DNA from: an uncultured Bacteroidales bacterium
GTDB lineage: Bacteria; Bacteroidota; Bacteroidia; Bacteroidales; Paludibacteraceae
NCBI GenBank assembly: GCA_946414805.1
Contig: CAMKPZ010000005.1
Span: 98,239 to 162,238, forward strand
DNA length: 64,000 nt
Direction of reading: 5' to 3'
A program made the position numbers and the translations under genes. Shown here piece by piece: positions 9,373 to 16,959 of this stretch. The notes beneath the pieces are model-generated. The model saw only the letters and a program-made list of their open reading frames with translations, did no database searches and was not told the origin of the DNA. Position 1 is the stretch's first letter. The number at the start of each line of letters is the position of its first letter.

Positions 9373-9906
9373 TTATTCGTTTTCTTCGATGAGATGATCG
9401 ATCATCCGGAAGGGTCTTTGGAAGGGTGTCCAGTCGGTGCAGTAACTATGTGCTGTCACCCATAGGATGCTATCCAGATCGGTGCGGCTGAAGGCGCGTT
9501 CTTCTGTCTCTTCGGGTGTGTTCTTGCTGATCCGCGGACCGGCTTTCAGTTCCTCTTCATGCGCCGCCAGAAACGCCTCTTCTTCGGCTTTCAGATCCGC
9601 CAGCACCTTTGGATATATCTTGTCGAAGAGCTGCGGATGGGCGGTGTACCAGACAAGCGAACTGTCGAACTGCGCCTGGGTGATCCCGTGTTTGGCAAGT
9701 GTCTGCGCGTAATAAGCCGACCGTGCTTCGTCATGACCGTGTTGAAGACCGTTCATCTGGATCACGGCATCGGTTTTATGCAGATCGACGAGCACTTCGC
9801 GCATCTCCCATGAATGCAGGATCCCCCGCGGACGGCAGGAAGCGAAGTACAATGTAACCAAAGACAGTGTACAAAAGATCAGTGTCCGGAAACGCAGGCG
9901 GTTCAT
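9373..9906 (-). CDS. DUF4296 family lipoprotein
   Basis: 177 aa from the ATG at 9906; this start is chosen because it gives a lipoprotein signal ([24 protein letters not shown]) and overlaps the lspA stop (ATGA). The next segment (ILHSWEMREVLVDLHKTDAVIQMNG) and the repeated helical pattern match the DUF4296 family of Bacteroidetes lipoproteins, function unknown. It is coupled to lspA, whose product would process its own signal peptide. The Asp/Glu-rich C-terminus ends in LIEENE. Confidence 0.82.
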   Translation of the reverse strand: MNRLRFRTLIFCTLSLVTLYFASCRPRGILHSWEMREVLVDLHKTDAVIQMNGLQHGHDEARSAYYAQTLAKHGITQAQFDSSLVWYTAHPQLFDKIYPKVLADLKAEEEAFLAAHEEELKAGPRISKNTPEETEERAFSRTDLDSILWVTAHSYCTDWTPFQRPFRMIDHLIEENE

Positions 9907-10484
9907 TTTTCTTCTGTCTTCTCTAATGTGCTGTTCAGTTCTTTCCAATAGAAGAGGATGATTGCGATCACGCCGCAGGTGATACAGCTGTCGGCGAAAT
10001 TGAACACGGGTCGGAAGAAGAGCACTTCTCCGGCGCCGTTATGGATGAGCGGAAAATAGAACATATCCACCACTTTTCCGCAGAACCATCCGGCATTCTG
10101 ATCCGGCATAAACTGACCGTACGCCACGCAATCGATGATGTTTCCTAATGCTCCGGCGATAATGAAAGCGATCGTAACGATATAGCCGGTAGGTGTCTCG
10201 GGACGGCGCAGCAGCCGATCGATATACCATCCTAACAGCCCCACCGCAATCAGGCGGAAGATCGTCAGCGCGATCTTGCTGAACCACTCGATGCCGAACG
10301 CCATACCGTTATTGAGAACATAACTGATATGGAACCACGGCGTGACAGCCACGGAGGTGTTAAGCTCCATGGAGGTGGCTACAGCGATCTTGATCCACTG
10401 GTCGATAGCTACCGCGCCGAGCACGATTGCGATTACAAGCCAAAGGCGGCCTTTACTTCTGCTAATCGGTTGAGTTTCTCCCAT
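9903..10484 (-). CDS. lspA: Lipoprotein signal peptidase (signal peptidase II)
   Basis: Inner-membrane aspartic protease that cleaves prolipoprotein signal peptides after lipidation. 193 aa with four membrane helices. The catalytic aspartates are in the two conserved blocks [13 protein letters not shown] and [19 protein letters not shown] is also conserved. The only good start (10484) lies 52 bases inside the 3' end of metK. No closer downstream ATG preserves the first helix, so the overlap seems real. Sits between metK and the DUF4296 lipoprotein gene in a leftward operon. Confidence 0.95.
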   Translation of the reverse strand: MGETQPISRSKGRLWLVIAIVLGAVAIDQWIKIAVATSMELNTSVAVTPWFHISYVLNNGMAFGIEWFSKIALTIFRLIAVGLLGWYIDRLLRRPETPTGYIVTIAFIIAGALGNIIDCVAYGQFMPDQNAGWFCGKVVDMFYFPLIHNGAGEVLFFRPVFNFADSCITCGVIAIILFYWKELNSTLEKTEEK

Positions 10485-11701
10485 GTGAATAATTCTACTT
10501 CTTTGGTGTATGTTTTTCCGTCCGAGTCGAGGAAGGTCTTGGTTACCAGCTCGTTAGTGCGTCCTACATGACCGTAACGCGCGGTCTCCTCATACATCGG
10601 TTGGGTGAGTTTCAGATCACGGATGATGGCTGCCGGACGCAGGTCGAAGAGCTGCTGTACGGTCTGCGCGATCTCTGCATCTTTCTTGTCGATCATTGCC
10701 GATCCGAAGGTGTTGACATAGACTGATACGGGTTCGGCTACACCGATGGCGTAACTCACCTGTACCAACGCTTCATGCGCCACTCCGGCTGCTACCAGAT
10801 GCTTGGCTATCCATCGTGCAGCATAAGCCGCCGAACGGTCCACTTTGGACGGATCCTTGCCGCTGAACGCACCGCCGCCGTGGGCACCGCGACCGCCGTA
10901 GGTGTCTACGATGATCTTACGTCCTGTCAGACCCGTGTCGCCGTGAGGACCGCCGATCACGAAGTTACCGGTCGGGTTCACTAACAACTTGGCGTTCTTG
11001 TCCTCCAGAAAAGCGTGCAGCAGGTGTCCGTAACGGCTGTCACGGGTAGCAACTCTCGGCAACAGGATCCCGATCACATCCTGTTTGATCAGCTCCGGCG
11101 TAACTTTTGTATTTTGTACTTCCTCGTCGTGTTGCGTACTCAGCACGATGGTGTCGATGCGCACGGGACGGTTGTGTTCGTCGTATTCGATCGTCACCTG
11201 GCTCTTGCTGTCCGGACGAAGATAGGTCATCTGTTTGCCTTCCTTACGGATGCGCGCGAGGGTATATACTAAGGTGTGCGCGAGATCGAGCGTCAGCGGC
11301 ATGAAGTTGTCGGTCTCGTCGGTGGCGTAACCGAACATCATTCCCTGGTCTCCTGCGCCTTGTTCCTCTGCGTTCTCGCGGCTCACACCCATATTGATGT
11401 CCGCTGACTGGGCATGAAGCGCGGTGAGGATTCCGCAACTCTCCGCTTCGAACTTATACTCGGCTTTGGTGTAACCGATCTCGGCGATCGTCTTGCGTGC
11501 GATCTGCTGCACATCGACCCATCCATTGCAACTCACTTCGCCGGCGATGACCACCTGACCGGTTGTGCAGAGTGTCTCGCAGGCCACGTGTGCTTGCGGA
11601 TCCTGCGCTAACATATTGTCCAATATAGCGTCCGATATCTGGTCGCTCACTTTGTCCGGGTGTCCTTCGGACACCGATTCGCTGGTAAATAAATAATTCA
11701 T
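10433..11701 (-). CDS. metK: S-adenosylmethionine synthetase
   Basis: Makes S-adenosylmethionine from methionine and ATP in the cytoplasm. 422 aa. Conserved elements: SEGHPDK (12-18), [21 protein letters not shown]-type block ([18 protein letters not shown]) and the Gly-rich loop [16 protein letters not shown]. First gene of the metK-lspA-lipoprotein operon. The leader carries a SAM-II-like aptamer followed by a hairpin with a T run, so expression is likely shut down by its own product. Confidence 0.97.
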   Translation of the reverse strand: MNYLFTSESVSEGHPDKVSDQISDAILDNMLAQDPQAHVACETLCTTGQVVIAGEVSCNGWVDVQQIARKTIAEIGYTKAEYKFEAESCGILTALHAQSADINMGVSRENAEEQGAGDQGMMFGYATDETDNFMPLTLDLAHTLVYTLARIRKEGKQMTYLRPDSKSQVTIEYDEHNRPVRIDTIVLSTQHDEEVQNTKVTPELIKQDVIGILLPRVATRDSRYGHLLHAFLEDKNAKLLVNPTGNFVIGGPHGDTGLTGRKIIVDTYGGRGAHGGGAFSGKDPSKVDRSAAYAARWIAKHLVAAGVAHEALVQVSYAIGVAEPVSVYVNTFGSAMIDKKDAEIAQTVQQLFDLRPAAIIRDLKLTQPMYEETARYGHVGRTNELVTKTFLDSDGKTYTKEVELFTWEKLNRLAEVKAAFGL

Positions 11702-11712
11702 CTGTTATTGTC

Positions 11713-11750
11713 AAAAAAATTAGCCACAAGTGACTGTTTGGTCTTGTGGC
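11713..11750 (-). terminator. Attenuator hairpin between the SAM-II aptamer and metK
   Basis: On the minus strand, GCCACAAG and CTTGTGGC (11723-11730 with 11743-11750) form a perfect 8-bp stem; TAATTTTTTT follows, the layout of an intrinsic terminator. It lies 11 bases before the metK ATG. The sequence at 11743-11755 is itself palindromic (CTTGTGGCACAAG), so alternative pairing is possible. Confidence 0.7.
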
Positions 11751-11754
11751 ACAA

Positions 11755-11803
11755 GTTTTAGCATTCTTTTAACGAGGTTGCAAGCAGTCAAATCCATCCT
11801 CTT
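11755..11803 (-). promoter_or_regulatory. SAM-II-type riboswitch upstream of metK
   Basis: In the metK leader the minus strand reads GAGG, a loop with GGATTTGACTGCTTGCAA, CCTC, then GTTAAAAGAATGCTAAAAC. GAGG/CCTC (11798-11801 with 11774-11777) would be P1. The GATTTGA, TTGCAACC, TTAAA and ATGCTAAAAC blocks match my memory of the SAM-II (metA) consensus, known from alpha-proteobacteria and Bacteroidetes. The position between the promoter and metK supports it. Confidence 0.8.
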
Positions 11804-11839
11804 TTATTGCCCGAAGGCGTGATTTTCATAAATCGGCTG

Positions 11840-11870
11840 CAAAGGTACTACAATTTTTTGAAATGTGCAA
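11840..11870 (-). promoter_or_regulatory. Promoter of metK
   Basis: Minus strand TACCTTTG (11847-11840) with TTGC 20 bases upstream (TTG 11870-11868). It gives a leader of about 135 nt, long enough for the riboswitch and terminator. Confidence 0.78.
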
Positions 11871-11887
11871 ATATTTGTGCGTTTTTC

Positions 11888-11918
11888 TTGCATATGTCAT
11901 TTTTTTGTTGTAATTTTG
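11888..11918 (+). promoter_or_regulatory. Upstream promoter before the methylase gene
   Basis: TTGCATATGTC (TTG 11888-11890), 20-base spacer, TAATTTTG (11911-11918). It is 118 bases upstream of a second complete promoter, so the methylase has tandem promoters or a short transcript starts here. I see no reading frame in 11920-12000. Confidence 0.65.
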
Positions 11919-12005
11919 CAACGCGTTATCGGCTGTGTTTGATTAAAAGAAGCGTTTGCTTTATTGGAGTAACACAAGAAAAATCAACAATTTTAATCCG
12001 TTTTC

Positions 12006-12036
12006 TTGCATATATAAAAAAAAAGTTGTACTTTTG
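12006..12036 (+). promoter_or_regulatory. Promoter of the adenine methylase gene
   Basis: TTGCATATATA (TTG 12006-12008), 20-base spacer, TACTTTTG (12029-12036), 25 bases before the ATG at 12062. Confidence 0.75.
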
Positions 12037-12061
12037 CAAGAGATTTTGAAATTAATTTATT

Positions 12062-12778
12062 ATGCAACAGACACTACAGTTATTTGATGATATTGCATAC
12101 ACTGTCCCAAAAGAATCGCCCAAAGCATCTATTTCAGGTTATCGGATATATGCACCAGAGCAAAATAGGCGAACTATGCATAATGAATTACCGGAATTTT
12201 ATCCTGATTTCCCCGATGAAAAATATGATATCATTTATGCCGATCCACCGTGGGATTATGGGGGAAAAATGCAGTTTGATAAGAGTTCTAAAAAGTCTGA
12301 GAACCCTAATTGGGAAAAAGATATATTTATAAGTGCTGCTAATTTCAAATATCCCACAGTAAAGACTGAACAATTAATGAAAATGCCTTTGCACAAAATT
12401 TGCAAAGACGATTGTTTGTTGTTTATGTGGGTGACAAATCCTCATTTGGCACAAGGGATTAGACTTGGAGAAGCATGGGGATTTGAATACAAGACGGTGG
12501 CTTTTGTCTGGGATAAGATGAATCATAATCCTGGGCAATATACTTTATCTAATTGTGAATTATGCTTGGTGTTTAAACACGGTAGAATTCCTTCTCCACG
12601 TGGAGCAAGAAATATACAACAGTTAATTAGAGTGCCCCGAACAGAGCATAGTAGAAAACCTATAGAGGTTCTACACGATATAGAACTTATGTTTCCCACG
12701 CAAAAAAAGATAGAACTTTTTGCACGTCATAAACCCAAAGGATGGGATGTGTGGGGACTTGATATTAGAGAAGAATAA
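12062..12778 (+). CDS. MT-A70 family adenine-N6 DNA methyltransferase
   Basis: 238 aa. The catalytic motif DPPW (61-64, in YADPPWDYGG) and the later VWDKMNHNPGQYTLSNCELCLVF region place it in the MT-A70 family, which includes the MunI methylase. It should methylate adenine in a short palindrome and protect against the endonuclease at 13012. Codon and base use is clearly AT-richer than in the flanking genes, a sign of horizontal transfer. The same island holds the endonuclease and a long hairpin. Family assignment is firm; the target CAATTG is inferred from the partner enzyme. Confidence 0.88.
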   Translation: MQQTLQLFDDIAYTVPKESPKASISGYRIYAPEQNRRTMHNELPEFYPDFPDEKYDIIYADPPWDYGGKMQFDKSSKKSENPNWEKDIFISAANFKYPTVKTEQLMKMPLHKICKDDCLLFMWVTNPHLAQGIRLGEAWGFEYKTVAFVWDKMNHNPGQYTLSNCELCLVFKHGRIPSPRGARNIQQLIRVPRTEHSRKPIEVLHDIELMFPTQKKIELFARHKPKGWDVWGLDIREE

Positions 12779-12815
12779 CTTCTTAAAAATAGTGTTATAG
12801 TTTGGCATATATCTT

Positions 12816-12923
12816 AGGAACGAGTCGGCAAACTTATAGATGACAAGGATATATGTCCCAACTACCTGTGTATGAGAACATAGGTATTGGGGGTAGTCAT
12901 CAAAGTTTGCCGACTTCGTTCCT
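12816..12923. repeat. 108-bp near-perfect hairpin between methylase and endonuclease
   Basis: Arms 12816-12835 and 12903-12923 pair over 20 bp with a single bulged A. GATGAC/GTCATC (12839-12844 with 12896-12901) continues the stem. CCCAA-TACCT / AGGTA-TTGGG (12857-12867 with 12882-12891) forms the apex. Two smaller hairpins follow near 12939-12956 (GTTCC / GGAAC) and 12981-12993 (CCTAT / ATAGG). No reading frame fits here. Confidence 0.75.
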
Positions 12924-13011
12924 TGCTCCATTACCTATGTTCCTTTTAAGGGAACTAAGTTTAACATGGCGCTTGTTCCTATTGAATAGGCGTTTTTAAT
13001 TATAACATAAT

Positions 13012-13611
13012 ATGGGTAGTGAAGCTAACAGACTGCGCCGAAAATGGCAAACTTATGGTGGAGAAAAAGCTACAGTAGCAGAACACAAATTCGTGGAAGT
13101 GTTTAACGAACTATTTAAAGACACTGATTATGAAATCATTTCTCAGCCGAAAGACTTTAATAATATCTACGTTGAAGTTCCTCTTTCTAAGACGGAGTTA
13201 TCGGAGATATATGTACCTAAAGAAAAAATACAAAAGCATGGAATTAAGCCTGATTGCCTAATAAGAAATAAAATAACTGGCAAAACGATTTATATAGAAC
13301 TAAAGAGACAAGATGGTTGGGTGGAAGGCAAGACGCGTGCAGCAGGACGAGGAAATGCACATGAAAGACTATGCAAATACTTTACACCCGGTTTATTAAA
13401 GTTACTGCGTAAGAGAAGTAAAATCAAATCACCTAATTTACCTTTCTGGATTGTTTTTCAAGGCGATATAACAAGAGATATATGTCGCGTACGTGAAATA
13501 CGATTTTGGTTTGATGGCAATGAAACCAATGTTTTTTTCTGGAGAAACACAAAAGATACTGCGCCATTAATAGAACATTTCTTGGATAAAATAGTGCCGT
13601 TATTGGACTAA
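13012..13611 (+). CDS. Type II restriction endonuclease, MunI/EcoRI-like
   Basis: 199 aa. The PD-(D/E)XK site is D81 (KPDCLI) with E96 and K98 (YIELKRQ). The D-15-E-2-K spacing equals what I recall for MunI (D83, E98, K100), a protein of about 202 aa. The segment RGNAHER (113-119) matches the EcoRI GNAIER recognition motif and would align R113/R119 with the two specificity arginines of MunI. It follows an MT-A70 methylase, as expected for a MunI-type system. Cleavage of CAATTG is therefore the leading hypothesis. The AT-rich composition differs from the surroundings. All catalytic residues look intact. Confidence 0.85.
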   Translation: MGSEANRLRRKWQTYGGEKATVAEHKFVEVFNELFKDTDYEIISQPKDFNNIYVEVPLSKTELSEIYVPKEKIQKHGIKPDCLIRNKITGKTIYIELKRQDGWVEGKTRAAGRGNAHERLCKYFTPGLLKLLRKRSKIKSPNLPFWIVFQGDITRDICRVREIRFWFDGNETNVFFWRNTKDTAPLIEHFLDKIVPLLD

Positions 13612-13655
13612 GTTATTCATAATCTTAATAATCGTATACTTTTTTGCCCCAAAAC

Positions 13656-13742
13656 AGCCCGAATTAGAGTCGGGTGCAAGTCGTGGTTAAGTCGAGGGCA
13701 AGTCGTGGTCAAGCCGTGATCAGGCAAATCTTAATAATCGTA
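13656..13742 (+). repeat. 87-bp dispersed repeat, copy A
   Basis: Identical in length and about 87% identical (76 of 87 by hand alignment) to 46445-46531. It starts with a CCCGA/TCGGG inverted pair, then has four to five 11-bp units of the form nnAAGtCGnGG (13665-13719), and ends in CTTAATAATCGTA. The last motif also occurs just before the copy (about 13624-13636). Confidence 0.8.
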
Positions 13743-13889
13743 TATCTTTTGTTCTGATTGTACTTTTCTCAGGTCGTTCTCAGGACATGGTCCCGTGATG
13801 GTCCTGTTCTTATCCGCACATCCGCACGGAACGATTATTGCTTATCCGCACATCCGTCCGGTGCGCCGTAAATGCGCGCTGCAGCCATG

Positions 13890-13911
13890 CCCCTTCCATA
13901 AAAGGAAGGGG
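13890..13911. terminator. Perfect 8-bp hairpin with T-rich tail
   Basis: CCCCTTCC, 6-nt loop, GGAAGGGG, then TACATATATTTTTTATT. It has the form of an intrinsic terminator, though no gene ends directly before it. Confidence 0.5.
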
Positions 13912-13937
13912 TACATATATTTTTTATTGCGAATAAT

Positions 13938-13968
13938 TTGCATATGTCAAAAAAAAGCCGTACCTTTG
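13938..13968 (+). promoter_or_regulatory. Promoter of the gene at 14008
   Basis: TTGCATATGTC (TTG 13938-13940), 20-base spacer, TACCTTTG (13961-13968). It rules out the ATG at 13978 as a likely start, since transcription would begin next to it. Confidence 0.78.
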
Positions 13969-14007
13969 TAGCCGATTTTGGAAAATAGGCAAAAAAACAA
14001 ACCAAAT

Positions 14008-14439
14008 ATGACAACAAAAGGAAAAGTAATCACATGGAGTTCGGTCATCGTCGTGCTGGCGTTGGCGATCTTTATTTTCGTGAAGTTCTGTTTCGTTTAC
14101 GGCGAAGGCGTGAACGAGGGGGATATCAATTATTTCCAGAAAGAGGGATTTCTCTTCAAGACCTACGAGGGCAAGATGATCCTGCGCGGATTCAAGGCGC
14201 CTTCGGGCGGCAACATCCAGTCGAACGAACTGAAGTTCTCCGTGAAGGACGAGCGCGTGGCGAAGCAGATCGAAGAGGGTTCGAATATAGGCGTGAAGTT
14301 GCACTGGAAGCGCTATCTGGGTACATTGCCCTGGCGCGGTAACAGCCAGTATGTCGTGGACAGCGTCTATTTCATCCGCTCCAGCAGTGAGCCGGTGCAG
14401 GAAATCCCCGTTCCCATTGAATTACCTATAACGGACTAA
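14008..14439 (+). CDS. Membrane-anchored hypothetical protein
   Basis: 143 aa with one membrane segment (about residues 8-28, VITWSSVIVVLALAIFIFV) and an extracytoplasmic domain. The text VYGEGVNEGDI...FLFKTYEGKM...KLHWKRYL...PWRG resembles small Bacteroidetes proteins with the pattern GxSEGxRxG...FKTWEG...W(R)G, some of which are wrongly annotated as 6-phosphogluconate dehydrogenase; there is no dehydrogenase domain. The acyl-CoA synthetase begins five bases after it, so the two probably form an operon. Function unknown. Confidence 0.8.
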   Translation: MTTKGKVITWSSVIVVLALAIFIFVKFCFVYGEGVNEGDINYFQKEGFLFKTYEGKMILRGFKAPSGGNIQSNELKFSVKDERVAKQIEEGSNIGVKLHWKRYLGTLPWRGNSQYVVDSVYFIRSSSEPVQEIPVPIELPITD

Positions 14440-14444
14440 ATACC

Positions 14445-16124
14445 ATGATGACCGAAGAAAAGTACAATTTTGTCAAAATGTACGAACGCTCTTTCCGTGA
14501 CAACTGGGAGAGCGAAGCCGTGACCGATTACGGAACGAATGTGACGCTGACATATGGCCAGTTAGCCATCAATATTGAGAAACTGCACATCCTCTTCAAG
14601 GAATGCGGTATCAAGAAGAACGACAAGATCGCCGTAATGGGCCGCAATAACAGCAACTGGGTGGCGGTCTATCTGGCTACAGTGACCTATGGAGCGATCA
14701 TCGTACCGATCCTGCAGGATTTCCGTGCGAACGACGCCATCCATATCATCAACCACTCGGAGAGCAAACTGCTCTTTATCAGCGATATCAACTGGGAGGG
14801 AATCGATCTGGACCAGATCCCGAAGGTGAAAGCGGCGGTTAGTCTCAACGACTGGCACCCGATCTCGCTGGCGCTGGATCCGAAGAAGATCAACTACGAG
14901 GCTATCGCGCAGAAATACAAGGAGAAGCACCCGAACGGTTACTGGGCGAAGGACCTGCATTTCGACGAGCGTCCCAACAGTGAGATCGGCAGTATCAACT
15001 ATACCTCCGGAACAACGGGGTTCAGCAAAGGCGTGATTATGCCGCTGAACGGTCTGGCAGGTAATGTCCGTTACGGTCTGGAGAGCGGTATCGCCCATAA
15101 GGGTTCGCGGTTCGTGACTTTCCTGCCGCTGGCACATGCCTACGGATGCGCATTCGACTTCCTGAGCTGTCTTGCTGCCGGCGGTCACACTTGGCTCGTA
15201 GGCCGTACGCCGAGTCCGAAGATACTTCTGAAGGCGTTTGCGGAGGTCAAACCGACCGTCATCCTCTCTGTGCCGTTGATTCTGGAGAAGATTTACAAGA
15301 AGATGATCGTTCCGCAGATCCAGAAACCGCCCGTAAGCTGGGTGCTCAAAGTGCCGTTCCTGGACGAAGTGGTATGCTCCAGGATCCGCGAACAGCTGGT
15401 TCAGGCCTTCGGCGGAGAGTTCAGCCAGATGATTATCGGAGGTGCGCCGCTCAACCCCGAGGTGGAGGCGTTCCTGTACCGTATCAAATTCCCTGTCTCC
15501 GTAGGTTACGGAATGACCGAGTGCGCGCCCCTGATCTGCTATACCCCGATCACAGAAGGACCGAAAAAATACTCCTGCGGTAAACCATTGGCAGGTATCA
15601 TGGAGGTGAAGATCCTTGATCCGAACAGCGAAGGCATCGGTGAAGTGGTCGTTCGCGGAGAGAACACCATGCAGGGCTACTACAAGAACGCACAGGCGAC
15701 CAAAGAGGCGTTCACCAAAGACGGATGGCTCCGTACCGGCGACTTGGGTATGCTCGACGAAGACGGATTCCTCTTTATCAAAGGCCGCTGCAAGACGATG
15801 CTCCTGGGACCGAGCGGACAGAATATCTATCCCGAGGAGATTGAGGCGAAGATCAATAACATGCCATACGTGCTGGAGTCTCTCGTGCTGCAGCAGGAAG
15901 ACAACCGTCTCGTGGCGCTCGTCTGCCCCGATTACAATGAGGTGGACGCCAGCGGACTGACACGCGAACAACTGGACGAACAGATGGAAGAGGCACGCAA
16001 GCAGGTGAACTCCGAGCTTGCCGCCTATGAACAGATAGCACTGTTCAAACTCTATCCGCACGAGTTTGAGAAGACACCTAAGAAATCCATCAAACGGTTC
16101 CTGTACACCAATATGGTACAATAA
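14445..16124 (+). CDS. AMP-binding acyl-CoA synthetase (long-chain fatty acid CoA ligase type)
   Basis: 559 aa. Activates a carboxylic acid, most likely a fatty acid, through an acyl-adenylate and transfers it to CoA (or ACP). ANL-family motifs are complete: YTSGTTGFSKG (186-196), GYGMTE near the acyl pocket, GWLRTGDLG and the C-terminal lysine segment KTPKKSIKR. No signal peptide. It may use either ATG at 14445 or 14448. The neighbouring genes (coaX for CoA synthesis, fabG, lptC) fit a lipid/envelope setting. Chain-length preference cannot be read from sequence. Confidence 0.92.
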   Translation: MMTEEKYNFVKMYERSFRDNWESEAVTDYGTNVTLTYGQLAINIEKLHILFKECGIKKNDKIAVMGRNNSNWVAVYLATVTYGAIIVPILQDFRANDAIHIINHSESKLLFISDINWEGIDLDQIPKVKAAVSLNDWHPISLALDPKKINYEAIAQKYKEKHPNGYWAKDLHFDERPNSEIGSINYTSGTTGFSKGVIMPLNGLAGNVRYGLESGIAHKGSRFVTFLPLAHAYGCAFDFLSCLAAGGHTWLVGRTPSPKILLKAFAEVKPTVILSVPLILEKIYKKMIVPQIQKPPVSWVLKVPFLDEVVCSRIREQLVQAFGGEFSQMIIGGAPLNPEVEAFLYRIKFPVSVGYGMTECAPLICYTPITEGPKKYSCGKPLAGIMEVKILDPNSEGIGEVVVRGENTMQGYYKNAQATKEAFTKDGWLRTGDLGMLDEDGFLFIKGRCKTMLLGPSGQNIYPEEIEAKINNMPYVLESLVLQQEDNRLVALVCPDYNEVDASGLTREQLDEQMEEARKQVNSELAAYEQIALFKLYPHEFEKTPKKSIKRFLYTNMVQ

Positions 16125-16147
16125 ACGACCAAATGGTAAATGACTAA

Positions 16148-16927
16148 ATGGTAAATGTATTGAACCTGTGTATTGACCAAGGGAACAGCCGGACGAAAGT
16201 GGCGCTGATGACGGACGACGGAAAGATGATCAACCATTTCATCTACAAATCGTTCTCTTCCGCTGATGTGGAGCGCCTCTTCGATCTGTATGATATCACC
16301 GATTCGATCATCAGTTCGGTCGTGGATATCGAAGCCGCTGTGGTGAATGTGCTTCATCGCCGCTCACGGCATTTTGTGCTCTTTGACCACAACACACCGG
16401 TACCGATCATCAACCGTTATGACACGCCTCAGACCCTGGGACAGGACCGTCTGGCGGCGGCGGTAGGAGCAAAATGTCTCTGCCCGCAGGAGAACCTGCT
16501 GATTATCGATCTGGGATCGGCAATCACTTATGATTTCGTGAGCGCGGAAGGCGAATATATGGGCGGAAACATTGCGCCGGGGCTGAAGATGAGGCTGACG
16601 ATGCTGCAGCGGATGACAAAGAAACTGCCGATGGTGGAGGTGGACGAAAACGAACTGATTCCGCTTTTCGGCAAGAACACTCGCGATGCGATCGCTGCCG
16701 GAGTGGTGCGCGGGATCGCATACGAAGTAAAAGGATACATGCGCACGCTGCGCGAGAAGGTACCGCATTTCCAGACCTTCATCACTGGCGGAAACGCACC
16801 CTATATACTGAATAACGTACGCTCATCGCGCACGGAGAACAGAACAATGCGGCACGAGAAGCACCTGGTGCTGATCGGACTGAACGAGATATTGAGATTT
16901 AACAAGACCGCTTCGCTCAAAGAGTAA
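16148..16927 (+). CDS. coaX: Type III pantothenate kinase
   Basis: First step of coenzyme A synthesis: phosphorylates pantothenate. 259 aa, family length. ASKHA-fold motifs: DQGNSRTK (10-17), GQDRLAAAVGA, LIIDLGSAITYDF and GGNIAPGLKMR. Residues before the ATG are a tandem of AATGGTAAATGACTAAATGGTAAATG, so several ATGs are in reach; 16148 gives the usual N-terminus. The last codons (NKTASLKE) are encoded by one copy of an 18-bp repeat that occurs again just after the stop. Confidence 0.94.
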   Translation: MVNVLNLCIDQGNSRTKVALMTDDGKMINHFIYKSFSSADVERLFDLYDITDSIISSVVDIEAAVVNVLHRRSRHFVLFDHNTPVPIINRYDTPQTLGQDRLAAAVGAKCLCPQENLLIIDLGSAITYDFVSAEGEYMGGNIAPGLKMRLTMLQRMTKKLPMVEVDENELIPLFGKNTRDAIAAGVVRGIAYEVKGYMRTLREKVPHFQTFITGGNAPYILNNVRSSRTENRTMRHEKHLVLIGLNEILRFNKTASLKE

Positions 16928-16945
16928 AGACCGCTTCGCTCAAAG
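16905..16945 (+). repeat. Two copies of the 18-bp repeat AGACCGCTTCGCTCAAAG
   Basis: Copies at 16905-16922 (inside the coaX 3' end) and 16928-16945 are identical. A third identical copy lies at 41005-41022, 24 kb away, also just before a gene. Confidence 0.85.
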
Positions 16946-16959
16946 ACGAAAGACAGAAA

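Larger units (their letters stand above)
13612..14007. other. Intergenic region rich in repeats and hairpins
   Basis: 396 bp without a gene. In order: an 87-bp dispersed repeat (13656-13742); CAGGAC/GTCCTG hairpin (13781-13786 with 13801-13806); two copies of CTTATCCGCACATCCG; a perfect CCCCTTCC/GGAAGGGG hairpin; and the promoter of the next gene. A similar order of repeat, hairpins and promoter recurs at 46445-46800. Confidence 0.7.

Noticed and set aside
12062-13611. Retron, with the 108-nt hairpin as msd
   Set aside because: There is no reverse transcriptase gene; the two coding genes are a methylase and a restriction endonuclease.
14562-16121. 519-aa open frame antisense to the acyl-CoA synthetase
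   Set aside because: The plus-strand protein has complete ANL motifs; the antisense frame shows no family pattern and reflects high-GC codon usage.
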